Assembly (NCBI GenBank): GCA_025917655.1
Contig: CP084619.1
Coordinates: 2,585,001-2,649,000, forward strand
Length of the DNA stretch: 64,000 nt
Source: Chlorella sorokiniana
Taxonomy: Eukaryota > Chlorophyta > Trebouxiophyceae > Chlorellales > Chlorellaceae
Reading direction: 5' to 3'
Shown: positions 45,842-56,488 of the stretch, in pieces
How the letters are laid out: every line of letters starts with the position of its first letter
How positions within the stretch are numbered: position 1 is the stretch's first letter
The notes under the pieces: model-generated
Told to the model about the DNA's origin: nothing
Databases searched by the model: none
Seen by the model: the letters and a program-made list of their open reading frames with translations, nothing else
Made by a program: the position numbers and the translations under genes

Positions 45842-47765
45842 ATGCAGAGCGTCACAACAGCTAGCCCATGCACCTCCCCTGCTGCGCCGGCACAGCTGCT
45901 GAGGCAGTCTCGCCGCCCACTTGGCTGCTGCCAGGCCCAGGCTCGGCCCTGCGGTCAGCCACAACTCTTTGATGATCTCGATGCCAGCCGGCGAGGGGCT
46001 CTGCTGGGCATTGCATCGGTGGCAGGTGTGACGCTGCTGGGCGCAGCAGCACCACAGGTGAGACTGGACAGACCTTTGTGCATGCACCATTTCTTTCTGT
46101 TCACCAATCATTTGTGTTGCCAGACGGATTGTCTCACATGATGCTGTGCACTGCAGGTTGCCAGTGCTGCCACGCCTGTGGTTGAGGTTGGAACGTACCT
46201 GCCGCCAGCTGAAGGCCTGCCGGGTTTCTGTCTCTACTCCCCAGATGCCAAGAAAACGCCTGCCATTCGTGCCGGCGTTATCACGCCAGAACCTGATTAT
46301 TACCAATTTGCAGTGGTGAGGCCAGTTGGAGGTCGGCGATAGGCAGTAGGAGACAGCAGTGCTGAAATGCACGCAATGCCGGTTTGCACCGCCTCCTGAA
46401 TAGCCACTGGGTTGCTGCCAGGTTTCTTCAACTTCCTCGCCTGTTGCCTGTCGCTCTCATGCAGCCGGAGACCTGGGCGGAGGCCCCGCTGCTCAATCCA
46501 CTCACAGGTGAGGCGCAGGCTGCCAGTGCCAGTGTGTTGCAGCCTCGGCTTGCTCCCAACCGATCGCGCCAGGTCAATGTTCATGTTCTATGTGCTCAAC
46601 CACCACCTCGCCCGGCCCCACCCAACCCACGTCACCCTCACGTCCACCCGTTTAAGGGTCCACATCGGCATTCATTCACATCTTTTTCTGTAATGTCTGG
46701 CAGGCAACTTTTGCATGCCTCGCTGCGATGAGCCGTGGTATGAGTTCAAGTTTGAAAACCCAAAGGAAGGCACCGCGCAGGTGAGCAGTGGTGGGGTATG
46801 CAAAATGAAGCAAAGTGGCTTTCGCAACCACAGGCTGCACAGTTGCCCCTTTGGCTGCGCATGCCGCATGCTGCTACATGCTTTCATCATTCATGTTTGC
46901 CTTTTTTCCCAATCTCTGGCCTGCGCAGCTAATCGTGACTGAAAATCAGAAGCTGGGCGCAAAGCCGAACGCGGCACTCAAGGAGCTGGGCTCCCCAGAG
47001 CAGGTGCTGCATGCATGGAATCCAAAATCCCCCTTTCCTAAGACACGTGGACCTGTCTTTGAGACCTCCCTTGCTCGTTCGCCTATCAACGAAATACACT
47101 GCCGGCATCTTGACCCTGACCTGCTCACTGGCGATGGGTGGCAGTGGTGCCAGTTCAGCTGCTGACTGCCATGCAATGGGGCCAACTCCAGGACGCCTGC
47201 TTGCCTTCCCCGCTTCCGATGTGCAGGTGGCTGGCCGAATCGGCAACTTCATCACTGGCACCTCATACCTGGATGAGGAAGACATTGTGTCCGCAGAGGC
47301 CAAGCAGCTGGGAGACGGCCGCACATATTACGTTTATGAGGTGCAATCCAGACGGGCATGCTTCAAACCTGCAGTTCAGCGCATTTTGGCACAGGCTGGC
47401 AGACGTGCACGGCAGCTTGGGCCGTGGCTACATGGGGCTGGGGGTGGGCTGGCTGTTGAAAGTGCCCCTTTCCCCATCCTTTCCCCTCGCCTCCCCCAAG
47501 CAGGTGTACACGCCCTACAGCAAGACCAGCACACACAACCTGGCGGCTTTTACAACCAAGGCGAGCCTCGGAGTGGCACCAGTCCTGGATGCATGCCAGG
47601 TCCTGCACCAGATGGTCTACATGCGGCTTCGCTCAGGAACCCCCATACGTCTTGTCCCATTTGCAGAACGGCCTGGCCTACTTGTTCACTCTTAGCGCCA
47701 CCGACAAGCAGTGGAATGCGGCGCAGGAGAAGCTGCGTACCATGCTGGTGTCGTTCCAAGCATGA
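45842..47765 (+). CDS. PPD6: PsbP-domain thylakoid lumen protein, PPD6-like
   Basis: Lumenal PsbP-like protein related to Arabidopsis PPD6. Eight exons: 45842-46057, 46157-46315, 46465-46507, 46704-46780, 46929-47003, 47227-47340, 47504-47560, 47667-47765 (840 nt, 279 aa, all phases consistent). The N-terminus is a bipartite targeting peptide: a plastid transit region, then a twin-arginine signal (SRRGALLGIASVAG ending QVASAA). The mature part has FCLYSPDAKKTPAIRAGVIT, YQFAVPETWAEAPLLNPLTG, NFCMPRCDEPWYEFKFENP, RIGNFITGTSYLDEEDI and LFTLSATDKQWNAAQEKL. The paired cysteines of NFCMPRCDEPW occupy the place of the disulfide-forming cysteines of PPD6. The intron after 47560 appears to start with GC; using the nearest GT instead would insert four residues not found in PPD6. 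Confidence 0.9.
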
Positions 47766-48162
47766 GCTGACGCACGACGGCAGCACATTTTTGTTGGTTT
47801 GCAGTTCGTTGTTGCAAGCTTAATTTGTCTTGTGAAGGTTCCTGCAAAGATGGGCATTTCCCATCTCCACAACAGCACATTTAACCTTGTTGTGGACGCA
47901 GACGGCATCGGCATCCGACAGGGAGGCGGGGCGTTTGATGCAGTTCCCACATCCTGGATTCCCAGATGCGATTCTTTGAACAAGCCAAATAAGGATTGCA
48001 CAGGGGCGGGTCGGTGATTGAGATTCGAGGAACCAGGGTTTTGGCGGAACGCAACTACCCGCTCACATTCCGCGCATGACCTCTCTAGTTTTGGCGTCTC
48101 TTGCGTCCTAGGAGGGGAAAGTTGCGTTTACAAGGGCTTGGCTTTTGAGAGGACATGGGGGA
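47766..48162. other. Spacer between PPD6-like gene and the next plus-strand gene
   Basis: About 400 bp of lower G+C content, taken as 3' UTR plus promoter. No gene or repeat was seen. Confidence 0.45.
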
Positions 48163-49904
48163 ATGCCTGACGAAACCCTGCTGTCGGAGGAGGTGAGTCT
48201 GGAACTAATGACATACAGGCGTTTCGAGGAGCCTCGTTACTGCCCTGCTTGGCCCCGCCGGCTTGCCTAACATACTGTCCCGTTCCTTCCAGTTCTATCT
48301 GGTCGAAGAGGCGAAGTATCTGCCTGTTGGACCTGAAAATTGGCCAGCAATAGGCCGCCCCGCCGGCCGGCTGCCCGGGCTGCTGAGGTTTGGCCAGGAG
48401 GTCCCACCGCCAGCGCCTCGAGCTGTAGCCGGCGGAGCGCCAGCACAGCATCACGCGGTGCCCCGCTGGGAGGGTCAGGTGCTGCCTATGCCTGCTCGAG
48501 GCCCAGAGGCGTTCATTGGCCCACTCACCACGCAAACAGTGCCCGGCCCAACGCTGGCTCAGCTGCTGGACGCAAGCGGCTCAGTGGCTGCGCAGGGCGA
48601 TGCTGCTCCCTCAACGAGTGCGTGGGCCGTGCAAGGCGAGGGCCAGCATGGCATTTGGCTGGAATTAGCACCTGTACACGCAGTTGAACGAGCAGACAGC
48701 AGTCGCAGCAGCACCATCAGCGGCATCAGCATCTGCAGCAGCACCACCACCATCGGCTGCACCGCGCCAGCCCAACCCGAGCCAACTGCGGCTGGGACCA
48801 GCCGCAGCAGCAGCTATTCCCTCTTACTGCACCCCAGCCCAAAGTCAATGTCCCCAGGCAGCAGCGTTTGCAGCAGCATCAGGCGTGCCAGCGGCTCCGA
48901 TATTGTGAATCAGCTCATGCGTCAGGCAGAGCCCGCCTCCCGACCGGCCTCCCACCACCTCTGAATGTCGACGCTGCCCAAACTTCCTACCCCTGGCTCC
49001 CAGCGGCGGAGGCGCCGCTGCTGCCACAGCCAGCTGCAACAATCAACGCTGAGCAGCAGCAGCAGCAGCAGCAGCAATTTCAGGTCGGTGTTGAGCGGCT
49101 GGCGCTGGGTGCGGCAGGCGGCGAGGTTGTGCACAACCCGCTTGTGAAGGGCGAACAGGCGGCCCTGCTCAGGTGGGCGCTGCTGCTCTGAGTGCGTGGT
49201 CAGCCAGTGCATGCTGTCCTACCTTGCAGCGTTCCGCATCCTCCAGGCTCGCGTGGCGCTGCCCATGTGACTCACCTGGGCCGCCCCGCCCTAACCTTTG
49301 TGCCAACGCAGCTGGCGCCGCAACGCCTGGCAGCATGTGGAGCGGCGAGAACCCGAGCTGCTGCACCGCCTCCTGTGCGATGGAGCATCAGAGGGGGAGG
49401 TCGCGGCAAGCACTCCCTCCTCGCTCGGCTTGCTGCCCAGCGGTGCTGCGGCAAGTGCCAGCCGCGGCAGGGCCACTGGCAAGCACCTGCTGGCCCTGAC
49501 CGCGCTCCTGGCGCTGGCGGTGCTGCTACACACCTGCTGCACAGCCATGCCCTGGCCAAGCAGCTGACTGATGAGGCGCAAGAGCAGTTGCCTCAGGCGC
49601 AGCGCGACCCAGCCGCTGCGGCTGTGCTTGGCGGCGGGCCTGCTGGCCAAGGTGGCGTGCCCTCGGCAAGGCAGCAGCTGCTGCACTGCTGCACAGCCGC
49701 CAAGGGGGCGCCAGCCTTGGCTGGGCCAGCGGCCAACGCGCGCTGGGCAGGCTGCCGCGGCTGCGCCTGCGGCGTCGCCTCACGCTGCTGCTCTTTGCGC
49801 AGCCATCTCCCCACAGCAGAGGGTCTGCCGCAGCGGACCAGGCAGAGGGCACTCGGCAGGCGGAGGAGCTTGTGTGGGAGGAGTGGGAGGTTGAAGCCAG
49901 TTGA
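48163..49904 (+). CDS. Unrecognised protein, Ser/Gln-rich with helical C-terminus
   Basis: The ATG at 48163 starts MPDETLLSEE, which splices to FYLVEEAKYLPVGPENW (from 48293) and on to RFGQEVPPPAPRAVAGG and GPTLAQLLDASGS. The middle is Ser/Ala/Gln-rich with a short poly-Gln (about 49051-49075). Later blocks read VGVERLALGAAGGEVVHNPL and WRRNAWQHVERREPELLHRL, then a hydrophobic stretch (HLLALTALLALAVLLH) and HALAKQLTDEAQEQLPQAQR. The most plausible C-terminus is AEELVWEEWEVEAS with TGA at 49902-49904. I do not recognise the family. Several exon junctions are uncertain, so the span is approximate. Confidence 0.5.
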
Positions 49905-50230
49905 AAGCGCATGTCCCAGCCATGCACAGTTCTTGAACCCAGCAGCACAGTCTACATGCCCATCATCCTCTGTGGTCATCCATCTAGCTTGTATGAACCC
50001 CTCGGTGGTCAAACCACTCATCAATGCATTGGCATCCAGCGCTCCCCCTGCCTGCCTCCCCACACACAGACACAACACACACACACACAACTCCACACCT
50101 CGCATTTACTCTGGCCCATCGCCGCGCAGTACATTAATTTGCACAGGTACGCGTGCTTGCTTGAAGAAGGGCACAAATGAAATGACGGTTCTGGGCGAAT
50201 CGCGTGGCAGTTTGCTCAGGCATTGGGTGC
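49905..50230. other. Tail-to-tail spacer before the carotenoid isomerase-type gene
   Basis: 326 bp between convergent ends, containing a short (CA)n run near 50068-50090. Nothing else was seen. Confidence 0.45.
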
Positions 50231-53200
50231 TCAGATGCGCAGCTCGTCCAGCAGGCGGGTGTGCTGCCCCACAGAGACCAAGCTGTTGGCAGTGATTGCT
50301 CCGCTTGCAGCGACAGCTGGGAGGCCAATGCCTGCAGGGGCAGCAGCAGCGGGCGTGGAGTGTTGAAGGGCTGGTTGGCACTGGACTCTGTCCAGGCGCG
50401 CCCCTTGTACCTGGGAATGCAAAGTCGCCGCAGTTGTACAGGCCAGCAATGGGGTTGTCCCCGGCCAGGGAAACAGCCCCTCCCCAGCGCGGATCCTGCA
50501 CACGCGGACAAGCACGGCATGACGGCGACGCGCTTAGCTGCAGCAGGCACGCGGGCTGTGCCAGCAGGGCAAAGCGATGGCATGGGGGGTTGGATGGCGC
50601 CGCGGTCCCAGCACAGCAGAGCGCACCCTGGGCCGTAAGTTCCCTTGTGTCGGCGCAGGAAGCGCTGGTGGGTGAGCGGGGTCCCAACCAGCGAAACCTC
50701 CACTCGGCGGTCGATGTCAGGAATGATAGTGCGCACAGCTGCACGCAAAACGGGAGATGATCGCTTGCTGGTGGCCTGTCGATGCGCACCAGCACGGCAG
50801 CTGCCCTGGCTGCCACGCAGCAGCTGGCTTTCAAGGTTGAAGGGTGCAGACAACACACCAGGGCCCAGCTGTTGAGAAACTGCCTCCCACCGCTTGCACT
50901 CTCTGCGCTGCCGCCATGCAATCTGCTTCATGGCTCCCAATCCCACCATAGCAGAAGGCGCACCCTTCCACAGCACCCTGCTGCGCTCCTCTTTAGCCGC
51001 TTGTACTCATCGCTGCGCCGGTCAAGCCCATTCCACAGTTCCCAAGGCTCGGTGGCGGGCAGGTAAGCGTGCAGGCAGTGCTTCCCAGCGGGCGCCAGCG
51101 ACGGGTCGATCACTGCGGGGTCGCAAGCCGGCAGGCATGACCAGGGCATTGCGCAAATAGCAGACTCGGTGCAACACACTGACACACAGCACTTTGCTGC
51201 CCTCGCTGGCGCTGCACAGGCAGCTTGTGGGCTTATGTCCCTGAGAGCGCTTGAGTCCCAACCCAGGCCACCATTCTGTAGCCCTCGCATCCCAGGCCCC
51301 TCTTCCGGACACACCTGAGGGTATGGAGACCAGCACCACATTCTGCTCCGCGGTCACCCCTTTGTCCCATGAATTGACAATTATGTGGTGTAGCTCAAGG
51401 CCCTCTAGCCCTGCAGCTATGCAGGCGGGGGCATGGCTGGTGCACGGAGAGGGCAACGACGTGCACAGACGGCAAGCAGCTGGGCATGAGCAGCACGGCG
51501 CCATGGCAAGAGCCGCAGCGAGGGGTGGAAAGCGTGCACTGCAAGCTCACCTGCGGAGTCGAATCCCAAGTGGAGATCTGCAGCAAGCGGCCCCACCCAT
51601 GCGTGTCAGAAGCGTCGGCGACAAGGGTAAAAAGGTGCGCGGGAGCATGGTTGGCCTGGCAAGCATCCCAAAAGCCTCACGCATGAATGATGGATTCAGC
51701 GGCGCATCCTCCACGCTGCGCCGCCAAGCGGACGGCACAGCTTCCGATGGCAGGAGGCGCAGCATGTCGGGGGCGCTGGCATTGGAGACCACCGCCCGAG
51801 CTGCACGCACGGTGCGACCGCCCCGCAGCCGCACGCCTGCATTATGTGGCGGCAGGCGGCAGGCAGGGGTGACACTTGGCTGCCCTTGCTGAGCAGGGCG
51901 ACTACGCGGATGGGACAGCACATCCTCGGCGCATGCTTGCTGCACGCAGGCCGAGGCTCGTGGCGACAGCATGCCGGCTCACCGGCCGCCCTGCCCCTCT
52001 CCAGCAGCACCTCCTCTACGTGCGAGCTCAGCAGCAGGCGGCCGCCGTGCTTCTCCAACCCCGCACCAGTGCGCCGACCATGGCCTGGCTGCCGCCCCGC
52101 GGAAACTCAAGCACGCAGTCGGGGCGGTACCTGCAGAGGAAATTGGGGTGGTGGGGGTGGGGGTGGGGGTCGGGGAACATAAGAACAAGAGCCGGGCTGC
52201 GGGAAACCGCCACGATTCGTAAAGTGAAGGTACGCCTCTGGGGCAAGCTGCGCTGTCACGCGGAAAGGACATGAAGGGGGCAGCAGCAGCCGCAGCAAGA
52301 GCTTGCCATTGGTTGAACATGAAGGCAACAGCAGCGGCGATGGTTCCATCGGCAGGGAGACCCGACAAGAGGAAGCAGAGCAGGTCGAGCCAGTTGCGGA
52401 TGAAAGGATCCCGCACACCCGCCTCATCCAAAACCTGCAGGGCCAGCAGGGAAAGAAACCCATTTTGGTAATGCGGCAGCACCGCTGAGGGGCGCGAATG
52501 CTGCCCAGGCATCCCTGATGAGCAGCCATGGTTGCGCGGCGGGAACACAGGGACACTGGCTGCTGTTTCTGCTGAAGCTCGGCCCCCGAGACCCCACCCG
52601 GGCGAAAGGCCCCGTCAACTTGAGCGCGTTGCCCCCGTTGGAAAGCAGGCTGGGCAGGTAGCGCGCGATGGCAGTCAGCAGTGCGCCTGGGTCCTGGCGG
52701 AAAGCCACTGGTGGTAGCATTGCCGCCGCCTCTGCCAAGGGTTGCATGAAGCGCTGCAGGTTGCTCCACTCGGCCACCGCCTCTGGGCCTCTTACCTGCT
52801 GCAGCACGTCAAGGAACTGGGCAGCGCCCACCTGCACATTGGTGTTGTGAGCGTTGTGAGTGTTGGAGGGGGGGGGGGGGGGCTGCGCGGCAACTAAGAC
52901 ACATTCTGTGCCACTTCAGTGTTGCAGCAAGGGCCGCCCTCATGTTCCCAGTCAAGTGACATCCCCGCAGACACTTGTGCTGCACGTCACCTGTGTCAAG
53001 AACTGCCCCTCTGGCAGCACAACATTCCAGGTCTTGTACTGCAGCAGGTCCAGTGGCTCGTCCAGCGCCTGGAGCACGTGGGCCAAAGGGTTGGCTCCGG
53101 GCCCACGACCCCCATGTCTGCAGCGGCGGCGGGGACGACAAGGGCATTGCGTCATGTCTTAATCAGCCAACACACCGGCCGGTAAACTGTCATGGACATG

Positions 53201-53736
53201 CTCCCCTTGTCATGATCATTGCTTCCATGCGCGCAGCTGCCCTGCCGCACCCGAGTACAGGGACGGGCCCGACTCAAAATGATACAGGCCAGGCGACGAG
53301 GGTGAGCGCACAGTCCAGGCATGAGCAGCGCCGCCAGGTATGTTGTGAGACTCACACACTGCCACCTGCGCACAAAAGCGCTGGTCACACACGCCATGAA
53401 TGAATGCAGCATGTGCTAAGCAGTCCCCACCTTGAGGCCATACTTTGCCAGCAATCCTGCACAGGAAAGGCCGCCTATGCCACTTCCAATTACGACCACG
53501 TCCACATCCAAATCAGCTGCGTCCTCCCCGCTTGCGGCTGCATCACGGACTGCTCCCTTGACAGTACAGACGGGTGCCGCTCTGCGCCGCCGCTCCCGCC
53601 TCTGCTGTGCCTGCGGCTGCCATTGCCATGAGTGTTTCGCCTCACCACTGGTTGTTTTGCAGAACAATTGACCAGGTCTGTGCCGCGCGGCCCTTGCGCT
53701 TTTCGCAAGAGGTGGCACGCGTTCCACAAACGACAT
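50231..53736 (-). CDS. CRTISO-family carotenoid isomerase / FAD-dependent oxidoreductase
   Basis: Plastid FAD enzyme of the carotenoid isomerase (CrtI-type) family, which converts poly-cis lycopene to all-trans lycopene; CRTISO-like paralogues have less certain roles. The N-terminus (ATG 53736, MSFVERVPPLAKSARAARH) is transit-like. The dinucleotide-binding motif is DVDVVVIGSGIGGLSCAGLL. Further blocks: GPSLYSG-type segment, ANPLAHVLQALDEPLDLLQY, VLPEGQFLT, GVRDPFIRNWLDLLCFLLSG, LVRGLEKHGGRLLLSSHVEE, ARAVVSNASAPDMLRLLP, LHHIIVNSWDKGVTAEQNVV, GKHCLHAYLPATEPWELWNG, EVSLVGTPLTHQRFLRRHKG and GIGLPAVAASGAITANSLVS, ending LDELRI. This order matches plant CRTISO throughout. Whether it is CRTISO itself or CRTISO2 cannot be settled by eye. 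Confidence 0.9.
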
Positions 53737-54078
53737 TCGGTCGGTATTATGCTTTCATCGCGCTCAATGGCAGCCTCTCCACATCGATGGAGGATCGTGT
53801 GGTCATACATTCGTCCAGCCAAGAGCGAAGCAGGCAAGCACTTGAGCTGAGGTGGCGCTCAATGCCTGCACTGTTCTCTGCCCACATTGGGCCCCTCCTG
53901 GAGTTGTTCGAGCCTCCAGCACAGCATGGTCAGTCAGATTGACATGTTCTCGTAGAAGGTTAACATTGACCAAGCTTAACATTGACCAAGCTTATAACAG
54001 CCACGCTGGTATGCGGTGCAGCCGAGGGATAGCAAGCGGGATAGGCCCAATTGAATAGCCAGGCGATAATTTGCAGCA
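53737..54078. other. Spacer upstream of the carotenoid isomerase-type gene
   Basis: 342 bp between two minus-strand genes, with a short direct duplication (taacattgaccaagctt at about 53960-53994). It is the probable promoter of the isomerase-type gene. No gene was seen. Confidence 0.5.
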
Positions 54079-54699
54079 TCAGTGGAAGTTGTAGTGTTTG
54101 TGAATGGCCTGCAGCGTGCAGCAGCAACCACATCATCAGTCTCCAAGCACCACAGTTCAGCAGTCGCAACGTAAGACCTGCTGCAATCTGTACAAAGGCT
54201 TACCTCCTTCACGTCCCAGGTGCAGCTCATGCCGGCAGGGAAGGTTACCAGGTCCCCGGACTTCACCTCCACTGGCTCGCCGCCATCAGGCGTCACCATC
54301 ACACGCCCTTTCAGCACATACCTGAGGGCCACATCATGAACTGATAACCTGGTTTGAGCGTGCCAAGCACTGCTGCATAGCACACATGCATAAGTTCCGA
54401 AGCTTACGCAGTTTCATTTTCAGAGTAGCTCCAGGGAAAAGTGGACGCCTCACAACCCCAGGTGGGCCAGCTCCTCACGCCCAAGGCCTGCTGACACAGG
54501 GGAGGCCCAGCCGACGGGCTCGTCACGTGCCATATCATCTTCCTTGGCAACAACTGGAACTTGGATTGTTTACCTCCAGCGTTTCCTCTGAAGGATTGCT
54601 GTCCAGTTTGATACCGCTAGAGAGAGTGCTCATAGCGGCCACAGCTGGGCTGCGGGTGGCGGCAAGCGGTGAGCGGCGAGATGCGAGGCGCCTACACAT
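54079..54699 (-). CDS. Small cupin (DUF861/Cupin_3), probably plastid-targeted
   Basis: Single-domain cupin of the DUF861 (EutQ-like) family. Four exons join exactly: 54574-54699, 54408-54487, 54204-54321, 54079-54108 (354 nt, 117 aa). The N-terminus is Arg/Ser/Ala-rich (MCRRLASRRSPLAATRS), transit-like, with a second ATG at residue 23. The cupin begins SWPTWGCEASTFPWSYSENE. The strands carry YVLKGRVMVTPDGGEPVEV, KSGDLVTFPAGMSCTWDVKE and end AIHKHYNFH. The family is widespread in plants and bacteria with mostly unknown biochemical function, and several metal-ligand positions of typical cupins are not conserved in it. It is divergent with the LIN37-like gene 163 bp away. Confidence 0.88.
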
Positions 54700-54862
54700 C
54701 AAGGGAAGCCACAAAGAGGCAATGATGCACTGTTGCAGGCGTTGAACACAATACAAACTGCCCACCGCAAAGGAGCAACCCGGGTGACAGAGGGAGCGAG
54801 GGAGGACATGTGCAGGGGTCCAGTGTTTCGCCTTGTGTTGACAGCAGGTGGTCCATACCATA
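54700..54862. promoter_or_regulatory. Short divergent promoter, cupin and LIN37-like
   Basis: 163 bp between opposing ATGs, the closest head-to-head pair in the window. No motif was identified. Confidence 0.45.
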
Positions 54863-55938
54863 ATGCCGGGGCCAATGGCATCGGGCTTTTCGATGGACGA
54901 TGCATCGCGATGGCCAGGTGGAGGTGGAGGTCGCCACGCACAGCACAGCTGTTCTCAAACACAAGAGTGCTTGTTTGATGGCTTGAACTGTTTCTTTCGC
55001 AGCGTATGTGCACGGTATGGAGGTCTCAGAGCCCAACCTAGCGCAGAACCTGAGCTTTGCTCCTGCCATCCCGCCTGCGGCTACGCCTGGTGGCACAGGG
55101 GCTATGGCACCAGCTTCAGCACCATCATCAGAGGCTGTGAAAAGCAGGCGAGCTCCCGTGGACGGCCTGGTGTTCGCTTCAGGCCTGCCGCCAGCGGTGC
55201 CCTTCGAGCTGTGTTGTGTTTCTTCCGCTTCATGTGTCAAGAACACAATCTGTTGTCCTGCTGCAGTGGCGGTCATAAACCCCCTTCGCTTCCCGGTTCT
55301 GGCGCAGCAGCCACGCTGCCATTGGCCACAGCAATCCCGAGCGCATGGCTGGCGGCACCAGCTGTCCCCGCCCCCTTGATGGCCCTGTGGTAACCATCAA
55401 TGACCGGCGAGTGCGTTTAGGCACGCCAACCGCAGCAGAACAGCCATCACTGTACAAGCTTTGCCGACAATGGGTGCACAACGACCCAGATCTGGGCGAT
55501 CCAATGCCAGAGGTGGGTTGAGCTCACTGAAGACACCGCCTGCTTGGTTACTCTTGTGTTACGCAGTGTGTGTAACTTTGGTTATGTTGCTTGCTTGCTT
55601 CCATATCCCCTTCCTTGCAGCCTGTCCCTCCATCCAAGCTGCCACCGCTTCCCCCACATTCAGAGGAGGCAGCTGCGCTTCTTCAGCAGCCTGCCCCGCA
55701 GGAATCGCCACTGCCTGTGGCCAATGAAGGTGCCAGCACCAGCGGCAGCAGCAACGGTCTTCCAGCAATGGGAGCTCTGATGCAGCATCACAAGCAACAT
55801 TGGGCTGCAGTTCGGCAGCACAAGCGGGCCCAAGCCGCAGCAGCGCAACAACGGTATGCCCAGCGTCTGCAAGCAGTGCTTAACCTATCGGCGACACCTG
55901 CTGCAGCTGTGGCACCAATACCCCTGCCGCAGTCGTGA
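54863..55938 (+). CDS. LIN37-like protein (possible MuvB/DREAM subunit)
   Basis: Nuclear-type protein of at least three exons. First exon: MPGPMASGFSMDDASRWP. The next exon starts after the acceptor at about 55003 (YVHGMEVSEPNLAQNLSFAP) and runs through an Ala/Pro/Ser-rich segment. A conserved-looking block spans about 55378-55512: TINDRRVRLGTPTAAEQPSL then YKLCRQWVHNDPDLGDPMPE. The last exon (from about 55621) gives a Pro/Glu-rich linker, then HHKQHWAAVRQHKRAQAAAA and QQRYAQRLQAVL, ending at TGA 55936-55938. The CRxWxxNDP block plus a C-terminal W-xxxR helix is the layout I associate with LIN37 of the MuvB core, but the match is from memory of short motifs. The frame near 55375 needs an extra junction or a base correction at a C run. 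Confidence 0.5.
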
Positions 55939-56488
55939 CTTCTGTGGTCGAAGTGTCTCTGTTGCTGCACGCCTGCACGCACTCCCTTACTTATGTACCA
56001 CTTTCTATCTACCTTTCCCTTGAGACTTGAACGTCCACTCCGTCAAGATACTTGAACCTGCCATGTAACCAGGCCAAGTGGGGCAGCAGCCACATGTGTT
56101 ACGCCTTGCGATGCACTGCACCATCATGGGCTTTGGGTATGAGCTGGCGCTGGTGCTGCCGCCAACATTTGCAACATTGCTTGCTCGCGCATTTGCGCCG
56201 GATCGCGATCCTTTTGACTGTGAACATCGAACACCTGGGCGTAATAGACCTCGCCCTGGGAAATGACCGCCTCTCTAGTCGCTTGCAGGTCGACTAGTCC
56301 GTTTGTTGCCAGGCCGACCACCCGCGCATACTCTGCACATCGCATGATGGTGGTGTGCAGTGCAGAAGGCCCTATGCAGGTGGTATGATTTACAACCTCG
56401 AAGCGCCAGCGGCACCCAAAGCCCACGGGCCCGCTCTGCCCAGGCTGCATCGCCGTTCTTCTGACTGGTGCACAATGCCTCTCTTCAG
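55939..56488. other. Region before the SDR core, possibly holding its first exon
   Basis: 550 bp. The SDR gene needs an upstream start and targeting peptide that should lie here, but I could not pick an exon. A minus-strand frame (56124 to about 56370, containing YAQVFDVHSQKDRDP) is open and rather protein-like, so an independent minus-strand gene is also possible. Confidence 0.35.
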
